64,000 nucleotides of DNA from CAWATZ01 sp963784995 (GTDB lineage: Bacteria; Planctomycetota; Planctomycetia; Gemmatales; Gemmataceae), in NCBI GenBank assembly GCA_963784995.1, contig CAWATZ010000006.1, positions 62,001 through 126,000 of the forward strand, given 5' to 3'. The first letter of the stretch is position 1. Every line of letters starts with the position of its first letter. Shown in pieces: positions 53,648 through 62,978 of this stretch. Both the position numbers and the translations under genes were made by a program. The notes beneath the pieces were generated by a model. It saw nothing but the letters and a program-made list of their open reading frames with translations, ran no database searches and had not been told where the DNA came from.

Positions 53648-56600
53648 ATGAGCGACGCATCATCGCTGCTGAACGACCTGTCGGAGGAGGCGATCTGGCG
53701 TCTTGAAGAGGTCTGCTGCCGCTTCGAGCAGTCCTGGCAGACCGGCTCCCGGCCATGCCTGGAGGATTTCCTCTCCAGCACAACGGGGGCCGAGCGGCTC
53801 GCCCTCTTGCGCGAATTGCTGGTCCTGGACACCTACTACCGCCGCCGGGCCGGCGAGGAACCCTCGGTGCAGGACTACGCCACGCGCTTCCCCGACGCCG
53901 CCGACCTGCTCAGCGAGCTGGTCCCCGCCCTCCCCGAGGGCGGCGAGGCGTCTTCGGCACAGGGGGCCGAGAGTACCACCGATGACGTCGTCCGCACTGG
54001 CCCCTTCCTCGGGGCCAGGGACGCAGGCGGGCAGGAAGCTGGTCCTGCCCTCGATGCTCCGGCGGCGGGCCGCTTCCGGATGCTGCGCTTCCACGCGGCC
54101 GGCGGCCTGGGCGAGGTGTTCGTGGCCGAGGACCAGGAACTGCACCGCGAGGTCGCTCTCAAGGAGATCCAGCGCAAGTTTGCAGGCCACGACGAGTGCC
54201 GGGAACGCTTTGTGCTGGAAGCGGAGATCACCGGCAACCTCGAGCATCCGGGGATCGTGCCGGTCTACGGGCTTGGCACTTACCCCGACGGCCGGCCCTA
54301 CTACGCCATGCGGTTCATCCGCGGCGAAACCCTGGGCACCGGCCATCAAGCAATTCCACACGCAGACGCCGGTGCGTTTCGACTCCCTGACCTTCCGCCA
54401 GTTGCTGGGCCGGTTGGTGTCGGTGTGTCAGGCCGTGGCCTATGCGCACAGCCGTGGCGTGCTGCACCGGGACATCAAGCCGGGCAACGTCATGCTGGGC
54501 AAGTACGGCGAGACCCTGGTCGTGGACTGGGGCCTGGCCAAGGTCATCGGCCGGCCGGACGCCGGAGAGGCGGCTCCTGGGGAGGAGGGGTTGCTGCGCC
54601 CTTCCTCAGGAGGCGGGGCCCAGGCCACGCAGGGCGCGGTGGGCACGCCGGCGTTCATGAGCCCCGAACAGGCGGCGGGCAAGGTGGCGGAGCTGGGTCC
54701 GGCGACCGACACGTATAGCCTGGGAGCGACCCTCTATGAGCTGCTCACTAACCGAGCGCCCTTCAAGGGCCCGGTGGTCGAGGTCATCAAGCAGGTCGAG
54801 AAGGGTGCCTGGCAGCCGGCGTGCCAGGTCAATGCCGCCGTGCCGCCAGCGCTGGACGCGATCTGCCGCAAGGCGATGGCGCTGCGTCCGGAGGAGCGCT
54901 ATGGTTCGGCGCTGGCGTTGGCCGAGGACCTGGAGCACTGGTTGGCCGACGAACCGGTGGGGGCTTACCAGGAGCCGGCCTGGGCGCGGCTGCGGCGATG
55001 GATGCGGAAACACCCCCGGCGGGTGAATGCAGCCGCAGCGTCGCTGGTCGCGGCAGTGGTCGTCCTGGCGGTAAGCGCGGTGGTCCTGGAAAGCAGCAGA
55101 CAGGCGACACAGCGAAGCCTGGACACGGTACAGGAGCAGGCGGACTACTTCGTGTCGGAGGTGAGTGACAACCTGTTGCTGAACGAGCCAGGGCTGCAGC
55201 CACTGCGTCGGCGCATTCTGATGAAAACGGTGGAGGGCTACGCGAAGTTCCTCAAGGACCGCCCTGGAGATCCTCACGCTCGGCAGCAGCTGGCTGGGGC
55301 GAAGCGGCAACTGGGGGAATTGTGTGCGCAGATGAGCCAGCTTCGGGAGGCCAGGGCGTATGAGATCCAGGCCGTGGAGGATTATGAGGCGTTGTTGCAG
55401 CAGACGCCGACGGACCGAGGATCGCTGTTCGGGCTGGCGCGTGCCCGATACGTGATCGCCGACCTGCACGCGCAAGAGGGTAAATCCGAAGAAGGGACGA
55501 AGGAGGTTGAGCGGTCGATCGCGCTCCTGAAGACGCTGACAACCGAGGAACCGGGGAACGTCGCTTACCTGCTCCTGCTGGCCCGGTGCTATGAATTCCG
55601 GACAACAACTGAAGCCCAGCAGGGTAATGTGGAGTCGGGCCTCGCCGACAACGAGCGGGTCCTGGAGACGCTGGGAAAGGCAGGTGTCCGCAATCCTGCC
55701 CACACACATTGGAGCGCCCCGGGGTGGGAGGGACCCCGCGTAGTCGATCACGGGCAAACCACGCCCCAAGCAATGGCCTGGCCGCGCGACCTCATGCTGG
55801 GACGCGCTTACACCACCCAGGGGACCTTGCTCAGCATGGCCGGTCGGAACAGCGAAGCGGTCCGGTTCCTCGAGGAGGCAATCGCCATCCATCGCCCGCT
55901 CCTGAAACAGAACCCTCGGGCAGGTCAGGTAAGCCACGGATTGGCTCTGGCCTTGCTCCACTCGGGCCGCGTCCTGGTCCAGCTCGACATGCCAGGGAGG
56001 GGTGAGGTCGCCCTTCGCGAAGCACTCGGGTTGATGCAACGGCTGGTCCAGGATGATCCCCAAGTGAAGGAATACCGGGCCACCCGGCTGCTGGCCGCTG
56101 GCTACCTGGGCGATTCGCTTTTCCGCCAGGGCCGGACAGCCGCCGCCGCGGAACTGCTCCGGGAGGTCGTCCAGGAGGGAGACAAGGAACTGGACCGTTC
56201 GTGCAAGGACCACAACGTGCGTGGGCAACACGCCCGCTTGCTCTCCGTCCTGGGGCGCCTGGAGGTCGAGGCCGGAAACTTTGACCGGGGCCTCGACATT
56301 TGCCGGATGGCCCAGGAGAAACTGGAGCAAGCCCTCCGCGAGACGTCGGGCGACCGTTCGTTGCGCAGCGACTGGCTGGCCAACCGCGAAACGCTGGCCC
56401 GCTGTCGCTTCCTGAAGGAGGAGTTCAGCCGGGACGACTGGATTGCTGAGCAGCGGGCGATCCTCAAGGAACGGCAGGCCCTCGTGAGTCAAGGCCCGCC
56501 CGCCCCCCAGTTCCAGGGGGAAGTGGCAGGGTCAGCCGTCATCCTGGCGGGGCTGTTGCTCGAGGCCAATCAACCAGCCGAGGCGCTGGCTTGCGTTGAC

Positions 56601-57221
56601 GAAGCGTTGCCAGGCCAGGAGCAACTCGTGCGGGATGAGCAGGAACGAGTGAAGAAGGCCGTGAAGGAACAACAGGAGGCCGGGCAAGGCCCTCTCAAGC
56701 CTGACCGTGACCAGTCGATCCAGTTTTACCTGCAGAGAACGGCAATCGTCCCCGACAACGCGCTGCACCGTCAGTGGGCACTGCTCCTTGCTCGTCGGGG
56801 AGCCGCGCTGGCCCGTCTCGGCCGGGGCGCGGAAGCGGTCGAAGCCGTCCAGCAGGCCGTCAGGATCACCGCAGGCATCCTCAGTGGAAACCGCCCGGTG
56901 CAGTTCCCGCCAGCCTCCCCGGCAGCACTCTGGACGTTCCTCCCAACGCTGCTCTGGCCGCTGGAAACGTGCGATCTCTACGACCTGGCCTGCCACCTGG
57001 CGCTGGCCTCGACGCTGCCCGGCGCCAACGGCAGGCCCGACGCGGCGGAGCAGGCGGTGGCTGCCCTCCGCTGCTGCATCGCCTCCGGCTTCGACAACCT
57101 CCATCAGCTCCGGACCGACCCGGCCCTGGAGCCGCTGCGGAAACGAGAAGACTTCCAGAAACTCGTCCACGCCCTCGAGGCCAGTCGCCCGGGGCGCAAG
57201 GACGCTACCGCGAACCCCTAA
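53648..57221 (+). CDS. Membrane Ser/Thr kinase with large TPR-type C-terminal region (frameshifted)
   Basis: About 1190 residues. N-terminal LNDLSEEAIWRLEEVCCRFE and LLVLDTYYRRRAGEEPSVQD are the sigma-linked kinase head. The kinase domain has FHAAGGLGEVFVAEDQELHR, VALKEI, then after a one-base excess near 54343 VLHRDIKPGNVMLGKYGETL, VVDWGLAKVIG (DWG in place of DFG) and GTPAFMSPEQAAGK. A membrane segment follows (VNAAAASLVAAVVVLAVSAV), then about 700 residues of TPR-like helices outside the membrane (MLGRAYTTQGTLLSMAGRNS and many others). It ends 16 bp before the DUF1559 gene. Probably the partner of the 51830 sigma factor. Confidence 0.87.
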
Positions 57222-57237
57222 AGAAGGGAGAATGCCC

Positions 57238-58364
57238 ATGCCCACTCCGCAAGCCTCTGTTCAAAACTCGCGCCGACGCTCGGCCTATACCCTGATCGAG
57301 TTGCTGGTGGTGATCGCCATTATCGCCGTCTTGATCGGCCTGCTCCTGGCTGCCGCCCAGTCCGCGCGGGCGGCAGCGAGTCGCGCCCAGTGCCAGAACA
57401 ACCTGAAGCAAATCGCCCTGGCTGTGGCCAACTACGAAAGCGCGATCGGGGTGTTGCCGCCAGGGATCAATGTTAGCCCCAATTCGACCGACCCGAACGA
57501 CGCTTATAACTGGCCGAAGCCCTGGGCAGGTCCGTACGTGGGTTGCCTGGCCTACCTGCTGCCCTACCTCGGGCAGGGCGTCGTTTATAAGGAACTCTGG
57601 GACTTCAATACACCTGCCCTTGCGCCTGGGGCCCTGTTCCAGCCTGACACGACTTGTCCTGCCTGGGCTTACGGCTTCGGGCCCTGGGACTTCCAGGAGC
57701 CCACCATTATTGCGCAGGGGCTGCAGAACGGGACGGGCAATCGCTACCCCACGGCCGCCAACAAAAAGTTTCCGACGTTCCTCTGTCCGGCTGACCCCGG
57801 CACTCCCGGTGCCGTTGTCACAGACATGCTGATGATCAACTCCGACGCCAGGCTGAATTGGGGCGTCTGGAACGATACCGTGCTGAACATCCCTGATTAT
57901 GGGAAGGACCTGGGCGCACCAACTACCTCGCCGTTGGTGGAGCGTTCGGGAAGGTTCAACCAGGAGACCCCAGAACGGACCACGCACAAGGGGCGCGCTT
58001 CGCCGGAATCTATTACGCCAACTCGACGACCAGGACCACGGACATAACCGACGGCCCGTCGAACACGCTGGCCTTTGGCGAGTCTCTGGGCGGGCTCCTC
58101 AACAATGGCACTCGGATGGATGAATTCTCCTGGTTGGGGGCAGGGTGGATGCCAACGTGGTATGGCCTCCAACCCATCTACGGCTCACAGAACAACGATT
58201 ACAAGTGGATTCAGTTCCAGAGCATGCACCCCGGCCGTGTTGTGAACTTTGCCTTCGGCGACGGCTCGGTTCGCGGGATCAGCCAGTCGGTAGACTTCGA
58301 CACCTTCATCGCTGCCTCTGGGATGCAGGATGGGGTGCCAGTCAACCAGGCCCTCCTGCAATAA
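57238..58364 (+). CDS. DUF1559 pseudopilin-like protein (frameshifted)
   Basis: Prepilin-like start SAYTLIELLVVIAIIAVLIG, then NNLKQIALAVANYESAIGVL. The frame shifts near 57914 where one G is missing: PDYGKDLG, then RTNYLAVGGAFGKVQPGDPR, TDITDGPSNTLAFGESLGG. The end motif is MHPGRVVNFAFGDGSVRGIS, the H-x9-DG signature. About 375 residues. The ATG at 57238 is better spaced from GGGAG than the one at 57232. It follows the kinase gene closely and precedes a small lipoprotein gene, a common planctomycete order. Confidence 0.88.
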
Positions 58365-58404
58365 CGGTAAACGCTTCCTGGCCCCTTTGAAACGAGGTTC
58401 TCCC

Positions 58405-58584
58405 ATGCGCGCGATGAGCCGATTCCTGCTCGCTGCTCTGCTGACAGGGCTTGTCGTTGGCTGTCAAGCGAAGTCGAAGCATGCAGGTTCGACAAACACT
58501 CGCCCAGCTGAAAACGCCACGCCAGGTAAAACCACCCAGCAAGACCTTGAGAGAAAAATGCAGCGAGCGCAACAGGCAGAGTAG
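58405..58584 (+). CDS. Small lipoprotein
   Basis: 59 residues: a signal with lipobox (FLLAALLTGLVVGC) and a short charged tail (QAKSKHAGSTNTRPAENATP). Small lipoproteins of this kind often follow DUF1559 genes in Gemmataceae; the function is unknown. ATG 58405 lies 40 bp after the DUF1559 stop. Confidence 0.65.
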   Translation: MRAMSRFLLAALLTGLVVGCQAKSKHAGSTNTRPAENATPGKTTQQDLERKMQRAQQAE

Positions 58585-58754
58585 CCTGCTTGCGGCACGA
58601 ACTTCGGAAGCAGGAAGGCTGTGCGGATGCGGGTCGAAACCAGGCGTTTCTCCTGGATTCGGGCTGCGGCAGTTCTCCGCACGATTGCCGCGGTAACCAC
58701 CACACTGCCCGTTGCCTTGGCCTGGAACGGCACAGGCGCGTTGCCGCAGGCGCT

Positions 58755-59335
58755 TCAGACAGCAGAAGGAGTGAGGGACCGCTCAAAGTCGGTGGGAGAG
58801 GGCGTCAAGACTGCCTGGCGCAACCAGTCGCTCAGTTGCCGCACGTCCGTGTTCTTCTCCAGCGCCGAGCGCACCCCATCCGGCACGGGCGCCTCCGGGA
58901 AACGCGCTTGCAGCACGTTCACCACTGCTGCCCGCGCGTTCGTCAGCGTTCCCTCCTGAAAAGCCTCCTTGTGCCACTCACGCACGACTTCGGATTCTCG
59001 CACGTTGAATCCCTCCAACCCCGTTTGCCAGAGCTGCTTGCGGCCGGCCAGATCGGCGAACACCAACGCCAGGGCGACGTAATCGGCAAGCAGATGCAAC
59101 TGTTTCTGACGCAGCGCCAGCTCGCGCCAGCGCTGCACGACGTCCGGCTGGTCGGCCCCCGCCATTACAGGCAGCCACACCAAAATGCACAAGCCGAGTT
59201 CGCCCCGCTCGATGTTGGCTGCCAGCCGAAGAACTCCAGGTCCTCGTCCACTTCATCCAGGAGCCAGCGGAACTGCTCCACCGGTTCGACCTCATGGAGG
59301 GCATGCCGTTCCGCGTCATCATCAAAGTCCGCCAT
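58755..59335 (-). pseudogene. Rpn-like nuclease, copy 3, with internal deletion
   Basis: The N-terminus (MADFDDDAERHALHEVEPVE, WLLDEVDEDLEFFGWQPT) is joined near 59218 directly to the C-terminal half (RGELGLCILVWLPVMAGADQ to DWLRQAVLTPSPTDFERSL). About 170 residues, including the catalytic D and E-x-Q region, are missing and the junction is out of frame. The remaining parts are close to copies 1 and 2. Its ATG (59335) overlaps the last 14 bp of the methyltransferase gene. Confidence 0.8.
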
Positions 59336-60281
59336 CGCTTCCCTTCTTTTCCTGGGATTCCACAACCGCTTGCATTGGAGCCTCACCGCCCTGCACTTCC
59401 TGCTTCGGCCGGGCTTTCCCCAGCGGTGCCAGCATCCAGACGCAGGCCGCCCCGACCAGGGCCAGCACGCCCGAACAGACCTGCTGCACGTACAACGTCA
59501 TGTAGCCCCGGCCGCACCCCAGCGTCCACCACGCCAGCCCGGCCGCGCAGACGGCACCAACGCAGGCCTCCAGAATGGCCTTCGGCAACCGAGTTACCAG
59601 GAGCAGCAGCCCAATGCCGACAACTGAGGCAATCGCCACGATGATCCACGACGGACCCGCGTAAGGGAACGGGGCCTCGGCGAGCTGTTCGGCGCTCACC
59701 GCATGCTCCAGCGGCGTGACCCACAGGTAGATGGGGCGTTCGACGCCATCTTCTCGCGATTTCACCTGGACGACCTTTGTCGGCGTGACTCCCGGCATGC
59801 TGAACTGATGCGACACGATCCGAGCGCCCGGTTCCATCTGGTCCAGTTGCGGGATCAGCTGGGCATTCAGGCTCGGCTTCAGGTAGAGGGTGATGACCGT
59901 CGCAGGGCGCAGGTCGAGCTTGAAGATGTCGCCCTGCCGGATCGTCACCAGGTCTTGCACTCCGTTCCGGACCGCGTTGGCCCGCGACTCCTCCACGCGT
60001 GCCGGATCGATGTCGATGCCGGTTGCTTTGCAGCCGTACTTTTTGGCAGCCGTCACCACGAAGCGGCCGTCGCCGCAACCCAGGTCGTAAACAGTGGCTT
60101 TCTCATCGACCCCGGCCAGTTCCAGCATCTTCTCCACCACGTCCTGGGGAGTGGGAATCGGCGGCGCATCGGGCAGATGCGTATCCTGGAGGTGCAAGAA
60201 GAGCGCGACCCAGATCACCCCGGCGATGCCGACCAGCAGCGGAGGAAGGTTTCGGAGCACGGTTCCCTCAGGAAGAGACAA
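59322..60281 (-). CDS. Membrane-anchored SAM-dependent methyltransferase
   Basis: 319 residues. One N-terminal membrane helix (LPPLLVGIAGVIWVALFLHL), then a class I methyltransferase domain: VYDLGCGDGRFVVTAAKKYG (motif I), GIDIDPARVEESRANAVRNG and VTIRQGDIFKLDLRPATVIT. After it come about three membrane helices (SWIIVAIASVVGIGLLLLVT and following). The acceptor is unknown; membrane lipids or quinones are possible. ATG 60281. The C-terminus (ESQEKKGSDGGL) overlaps the start of the Rpn-like copy 3, so the original end may have been replaced. Confidence 0.85.
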   Translation of the reverse strand: MSLPEGTVLRNLPPLLVGIAGVIWVALFLHLQDTHLPDAPPIPTPQDVVEKMLELAGVDEKATVYDLGCGDGRFVVTAAKKYGCKATGIDIDPARVEESRANAVRNGVQDLVTIRQGDIFKLDLRPATVITLYLKPSLNAQLIPQLDQMEPGARIVSHQFSMPGVTPTKVVQVKSREDGVERPIYLWVTPLEHAVSAEQLAEAPFPYAGPSWIIVAIASVVGIGLLLLVTRLPKAILEACVGAVCAAGLAWWTLGCGRGYMTLYVQQVCSGVLALVGAACVWMLAPLGKARPKQEVQGGEAPMQAVVESQEKKGSDGGL

Positions 60282-60409
60282 GGTTTGTCGCTAATCTATC
60301 GTCTCGACGTTCTTCGGCAACCGGGAAGGTCAGCGTTGCCTTCGCCCCGGAACCGTTTACAATCAGCACAGTTTCCTCTTGCTGCAACTGTCCCTGCGGA
60401 GCCTGACTC

Positions 60410-61165
60410 ATGCACCCGGTCCTGCGCTGCTTCTGCCTGACGCTGCTTGTCCTTGCCCTTCCCGTGCTGATCCAGCCCGCGGTTTCGGCCGAGCCGAAAT
60501 GGCTGGAGCTGACCGGCGCGAAATGGCAGGAGTTCTGGAAACCGCCGCTGGGCGACTGGTATCGGACCGACAGCGTCGGCCTCGATCCGGACAATCCGAA
60601 GAGGCTCAAGGGCAAGCCGGGCCAAGGCGACATCCTGGTCAACGGCCCGAAGGGCGTGGTCCGCGACCTGTACACCAGGCAGAGCTTCGGCGACGTCGAG
60701 CTGCACGCCGAGTTCTTGATCGCCAAGGGGTCCAATTCCGGCATCAAGTTCCACGGCCACTACGAGATTCAGATCCTGGATAGCCACGGCAAGAAGAAAC
60801 TGACCGGCGACGACTGCGGCGGCATCTACCCCCGGGCCGAATTGCTGCCGCGCTACCGCTATCTCGATGAGGGCATCCCGCCGAAGGTCAACGCCGCCAA
60901 GCCGGCCGGCGAATGGCAGATGCTCGACGTGATCTTCCTGGCCCCGCGCTTCGACAAGGACGGCAAGAAGACGCGAAACGCCCGCATCGTCAAGGCGACC
61001 CTCAATGGCCAGCTCATCCACGAGAACCAGGAACTGCTGACGCCCACCGGTCACAACTACAAGAACAAGGAAGTGGCCACCGGGCCGCTGATGCTCCAGG
61101 GCGATCACGGTCCCGTCGCCTTCCGCAACGTCCGCGTGCGGGAGCAGCCAGGGAAGAAGGAATGA
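60410..61165 (+). CDS. DUF1080 (3-keto-disaccharide hydrolase-like) secreted protein
   Basis: 251 residues with a signal peptide (LTLLVLALPVLIQPAVSAEP). The DUF1080 jelly-roll pattern is clear: DLYTRQSFGDVELHAEFLIA, KGSNSGIKFHGHYEIQILDS, GGIYPRAELLPRY, GEWQMLDVIFLAPRF and a final GPVAFRNVRVREQ. Some members hydrolyse 3-keto-glycosides or bind sugars. Planctomycetes have many copies. Divergent from the methyltransferase gene; start ATG 60410. Confidence 0.92.
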   Translation: MHPVLRCFCLTLLVLALPVLIQPAVSAEPKWLELTGAKWQEFWKPPLGDWYRTDSVGLDPDNPKRLKGKPGQGDILVNGPKGVVRDLYTRQSFGDVELHAEFLIAKGSNSGIKFHGHYEIQILDSHGKKKLTGDDCGGIYPRAELLPRYRYLDEGIPPKVNAAKPAGEWQMLDVIFLAPRFDKDGKKTRNARIVKATLNGQLIHENQELLTPTGHNYKNKEVATGPLMLQGDHGPVAFRNVRVREQPGKKE

Positions 61166-61206
61166 GGGTCGATTGCCGATCGCTTCGTGCGTTTTCTTCG
61201 GTCGGA

Positions 61207-61388
61207 CTTCTTTTCTTTGCTTTTCCCTCGCCCGCCCCACGTGCTGGGACTGGTTCCGCCCCTCTTGACTCGTTGCGGAGAACCTGTTTCCATGCCCCCG
61301 ATTCAACCTTCGCGCGTCCTCCTCCCCGCGCTGCTGCTGACGCTCGTTTCTCTCCCTGTCAATGCTCAACCTCGGCCGGGCACGTCTG
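61207..61388 (+). pseudogene. Duplicated 5' end of the amidohydrolase gene
   Basis: The DNA matches 62893-63071: upstream CTTTTCTTTGC... CTCGTTGCGGAGAACCTG, then ATG (61292) and the signal peptide VLLPALLLTLVSLPVNAQPR. The last 55 bases are identical to the intact gene up to CGGGCACG; after that the sequences part. Traces of IRDGKLIRASVIVGAV beyond the break, in another frame, look like the next amidohydrolase strand. Confidence 0.75.
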
Positions 61389-61427
61389 CCGAAGCCGACG
61401 ATTCGGGACGGCAAACTCATTCGGGCT

Positions 61428-61910
61428 TCAGTCATCGTAGGAGCCGTCCCACGGCGCCGTGAACAGCAAGTCCCCGGGCTTCATCTCCACGCGGTCGGCC
61501 CATTCTTCTCCGGCTTCCGGTTCCGAGACATCGACCAGGCCGAAGACCTCCCCATCAATCGTCACCTGGAAGAGCGCCACCTTGATGTCCGCGAACTCGA
61601 CGTTCTCCAGCGCCCCGATCGTGGCTTCTCGCTTGGCCCGCGCTCGCTTGATGACCTGCTCTTCGCCGTCGGCGGTGGTCCCGGCGAACCAATGCTCGGT
61701 GCCAATGTGCTTGCCTCGATTCGTGAACTTGTGCAGGACCACGTACCATCGCTTGCCAGACGTGGGAGGGGTCCCTGGCTTTGGTTCCGTCAAGGTCGCG
61801 ACGATCTGCGCCGAGAACTGGTCGCGCTTTCCTTTCGGGCCATACAAGCCGATGTGGGCGGTGTAGTTCCCGCCTTGACGGGACACGGGGATCAGTTTCG
61901 GGATTGCCAT
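61428..61910 (-). CDS. Hypothetical protein of an inserted two-gene module
   Basis: 160 residues from ATG 61910 (MAIPKLIPVSRQGGNYTAHI). It is beta-rich with YGPKGKRDQFSAQIVATLTE, KRWYVVLHKFTNRGKHIGTE and an acidic C-terminus (MKPGDLLFTAPWDGSYDD). I do not recognise the family. Together with the 62016 gene it lies on the opposite strand between two copies of the amidohydrolase 5' end. Confidence 0.65.
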   Translation of the reverse strand: MAIPKLIPVSRQGGNYTAHIGLYGPKGKRDQFSAQIVATLTEPKPGTPPTSGKRWYVVLHKFTNRGKHIGTEHWFAGTTADGEEQVIKRARAKREATIGALENVEFADIKVALFQVTIDGEVFGLVDVSEPEAGEEWADRVEMKPGDLLFTAPWDGSYDD

Positions 61911-62015
61911 GTGCTGGTTCTCCAGACCTCCGATTGCAGGACGGCGCGCGACAACAATGCGCCAGGGTCGCATGATTCGTCGCGCCTCACGAGTCGGGTT
62001 GAGCGCTCTCTATTG

Positions 62016-62441
62016 TTACGGGTCTGGTCCGGCGGCTTCGTACAGTTGCTCCCAGACGAATGCTCCGGCTTCGTGCGAGAACACGCAGGACCAAGCGAAA
62101 GTCTGCGAAGCGATAATCAATTCCAGGCGGTTTGCCAGGTCCCTCGGCACGCTTCGCAAACCGGATGCCCGGAATGCCGCTGGCCCCAACCCGCCCAAGT
62201 TGGCGAGTTGTGGGATCGAGAGGCCGCTGAGCACGTAAACGTCCGCCGGAAGACGGGTCTGGAGCGAAAGCATCGCCCGGCTTCCCTGGAGACGCCTGGC
62301 CCCGGTCGCGACCAGGGACCCGAAGCCTTCCGACCAGCGGCGGACGAGGGCTTTGTACTCCGGGTCGGAAAGGGGGGACCACATATCCGCGTCGTTATCC
62401 AGCCAGGCTTCGAGGTCTGGGATTGCTCGCACGATGCCCAT
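62016..62441 (-). CDS. Hypothetical protein of an inserted two-gene module
   Basis: 141 residues from ATG 62441 (MGIVRAIPDLEAWLDNDADM). It has a helical middle and a hydrophobic C-terminal part (ELIIASQTFAWSCVFSHEAG). No family recognised and no catalytic motif seen. It precedes the 61910 gene by 105 bp on the same strand; the two may be co-transcribed. Confidence 0.6.
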   Translation of the reverse strand: MGIVRAIPDLEAWLDNDADMWSPLSDPEYKALVRRWSEGFGSLVATGARRLQGSRAMLSLQTRLPADVYVLSGLSIPQLANLGGLGPAAFRASGLRSVPRDLANRLELIIASQTFAWSCVFSHEAGAFVWEQLYEAAGPDP

Positions 62442-62892
62442 AGGACCCCTTTCGCTGCACGGATCACAAGGCTGACCGGCCGATCAGCATCTTCCTCCTG
62501 GTCAGCATCTATACGCCTGTCATGCTATCAGCCGCTGGTCAGTCTCCTGAAGGCTGCCCGGTCCGGCTCTTCAGTCCCGATCACTCTATCGCGGTTAGCT
62601 CCGCAATGCCATCGGTTTCCCTTTTTCCCGGCTGCCCTTGACCAGCAATGCCAACCTCGTCGGTGAGCCGATCAATGCCAGAACTTGACGTATAGGCCCC
62701 AGCCAGCGAGGTCCGAAACACCCCGCCAGCTGGCAGGCAAGGAGACAACGGACGTCCAGGGGCACGCCTCCGACAGCGTCCGGCTCTTTCCGGCGTCCGC
62801 CACGCGAAAAATCACGTGGCAGACCAGCTCGCGCTCTCCCGGCCACTGCGTGGCGCTCTGTGTGTGTCGCGGCGCAATGCAATCCATCCCAC
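62442..62892. other. Gene-free stretch upstream of the amidohydrolase
   Basis: About 450 bp with no frame I can support. The part 62442-62560 is somewhat AT-richer and probably holds the promoter of the minus-strand module. A minus-strand frame ending GWGLYVKFWH near 62672 looks like a relic but matches nothing I know. Confidence 0.35.
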
Positions 62893-62978
62893 CTTTCTTT
62901 TCTTTGCCTTTCCCCCACCCGCCCCTTATGCTGGGACTTGTTACGCCCTTCCTGACTCGTTGCGGAGAACCTGCTTCC

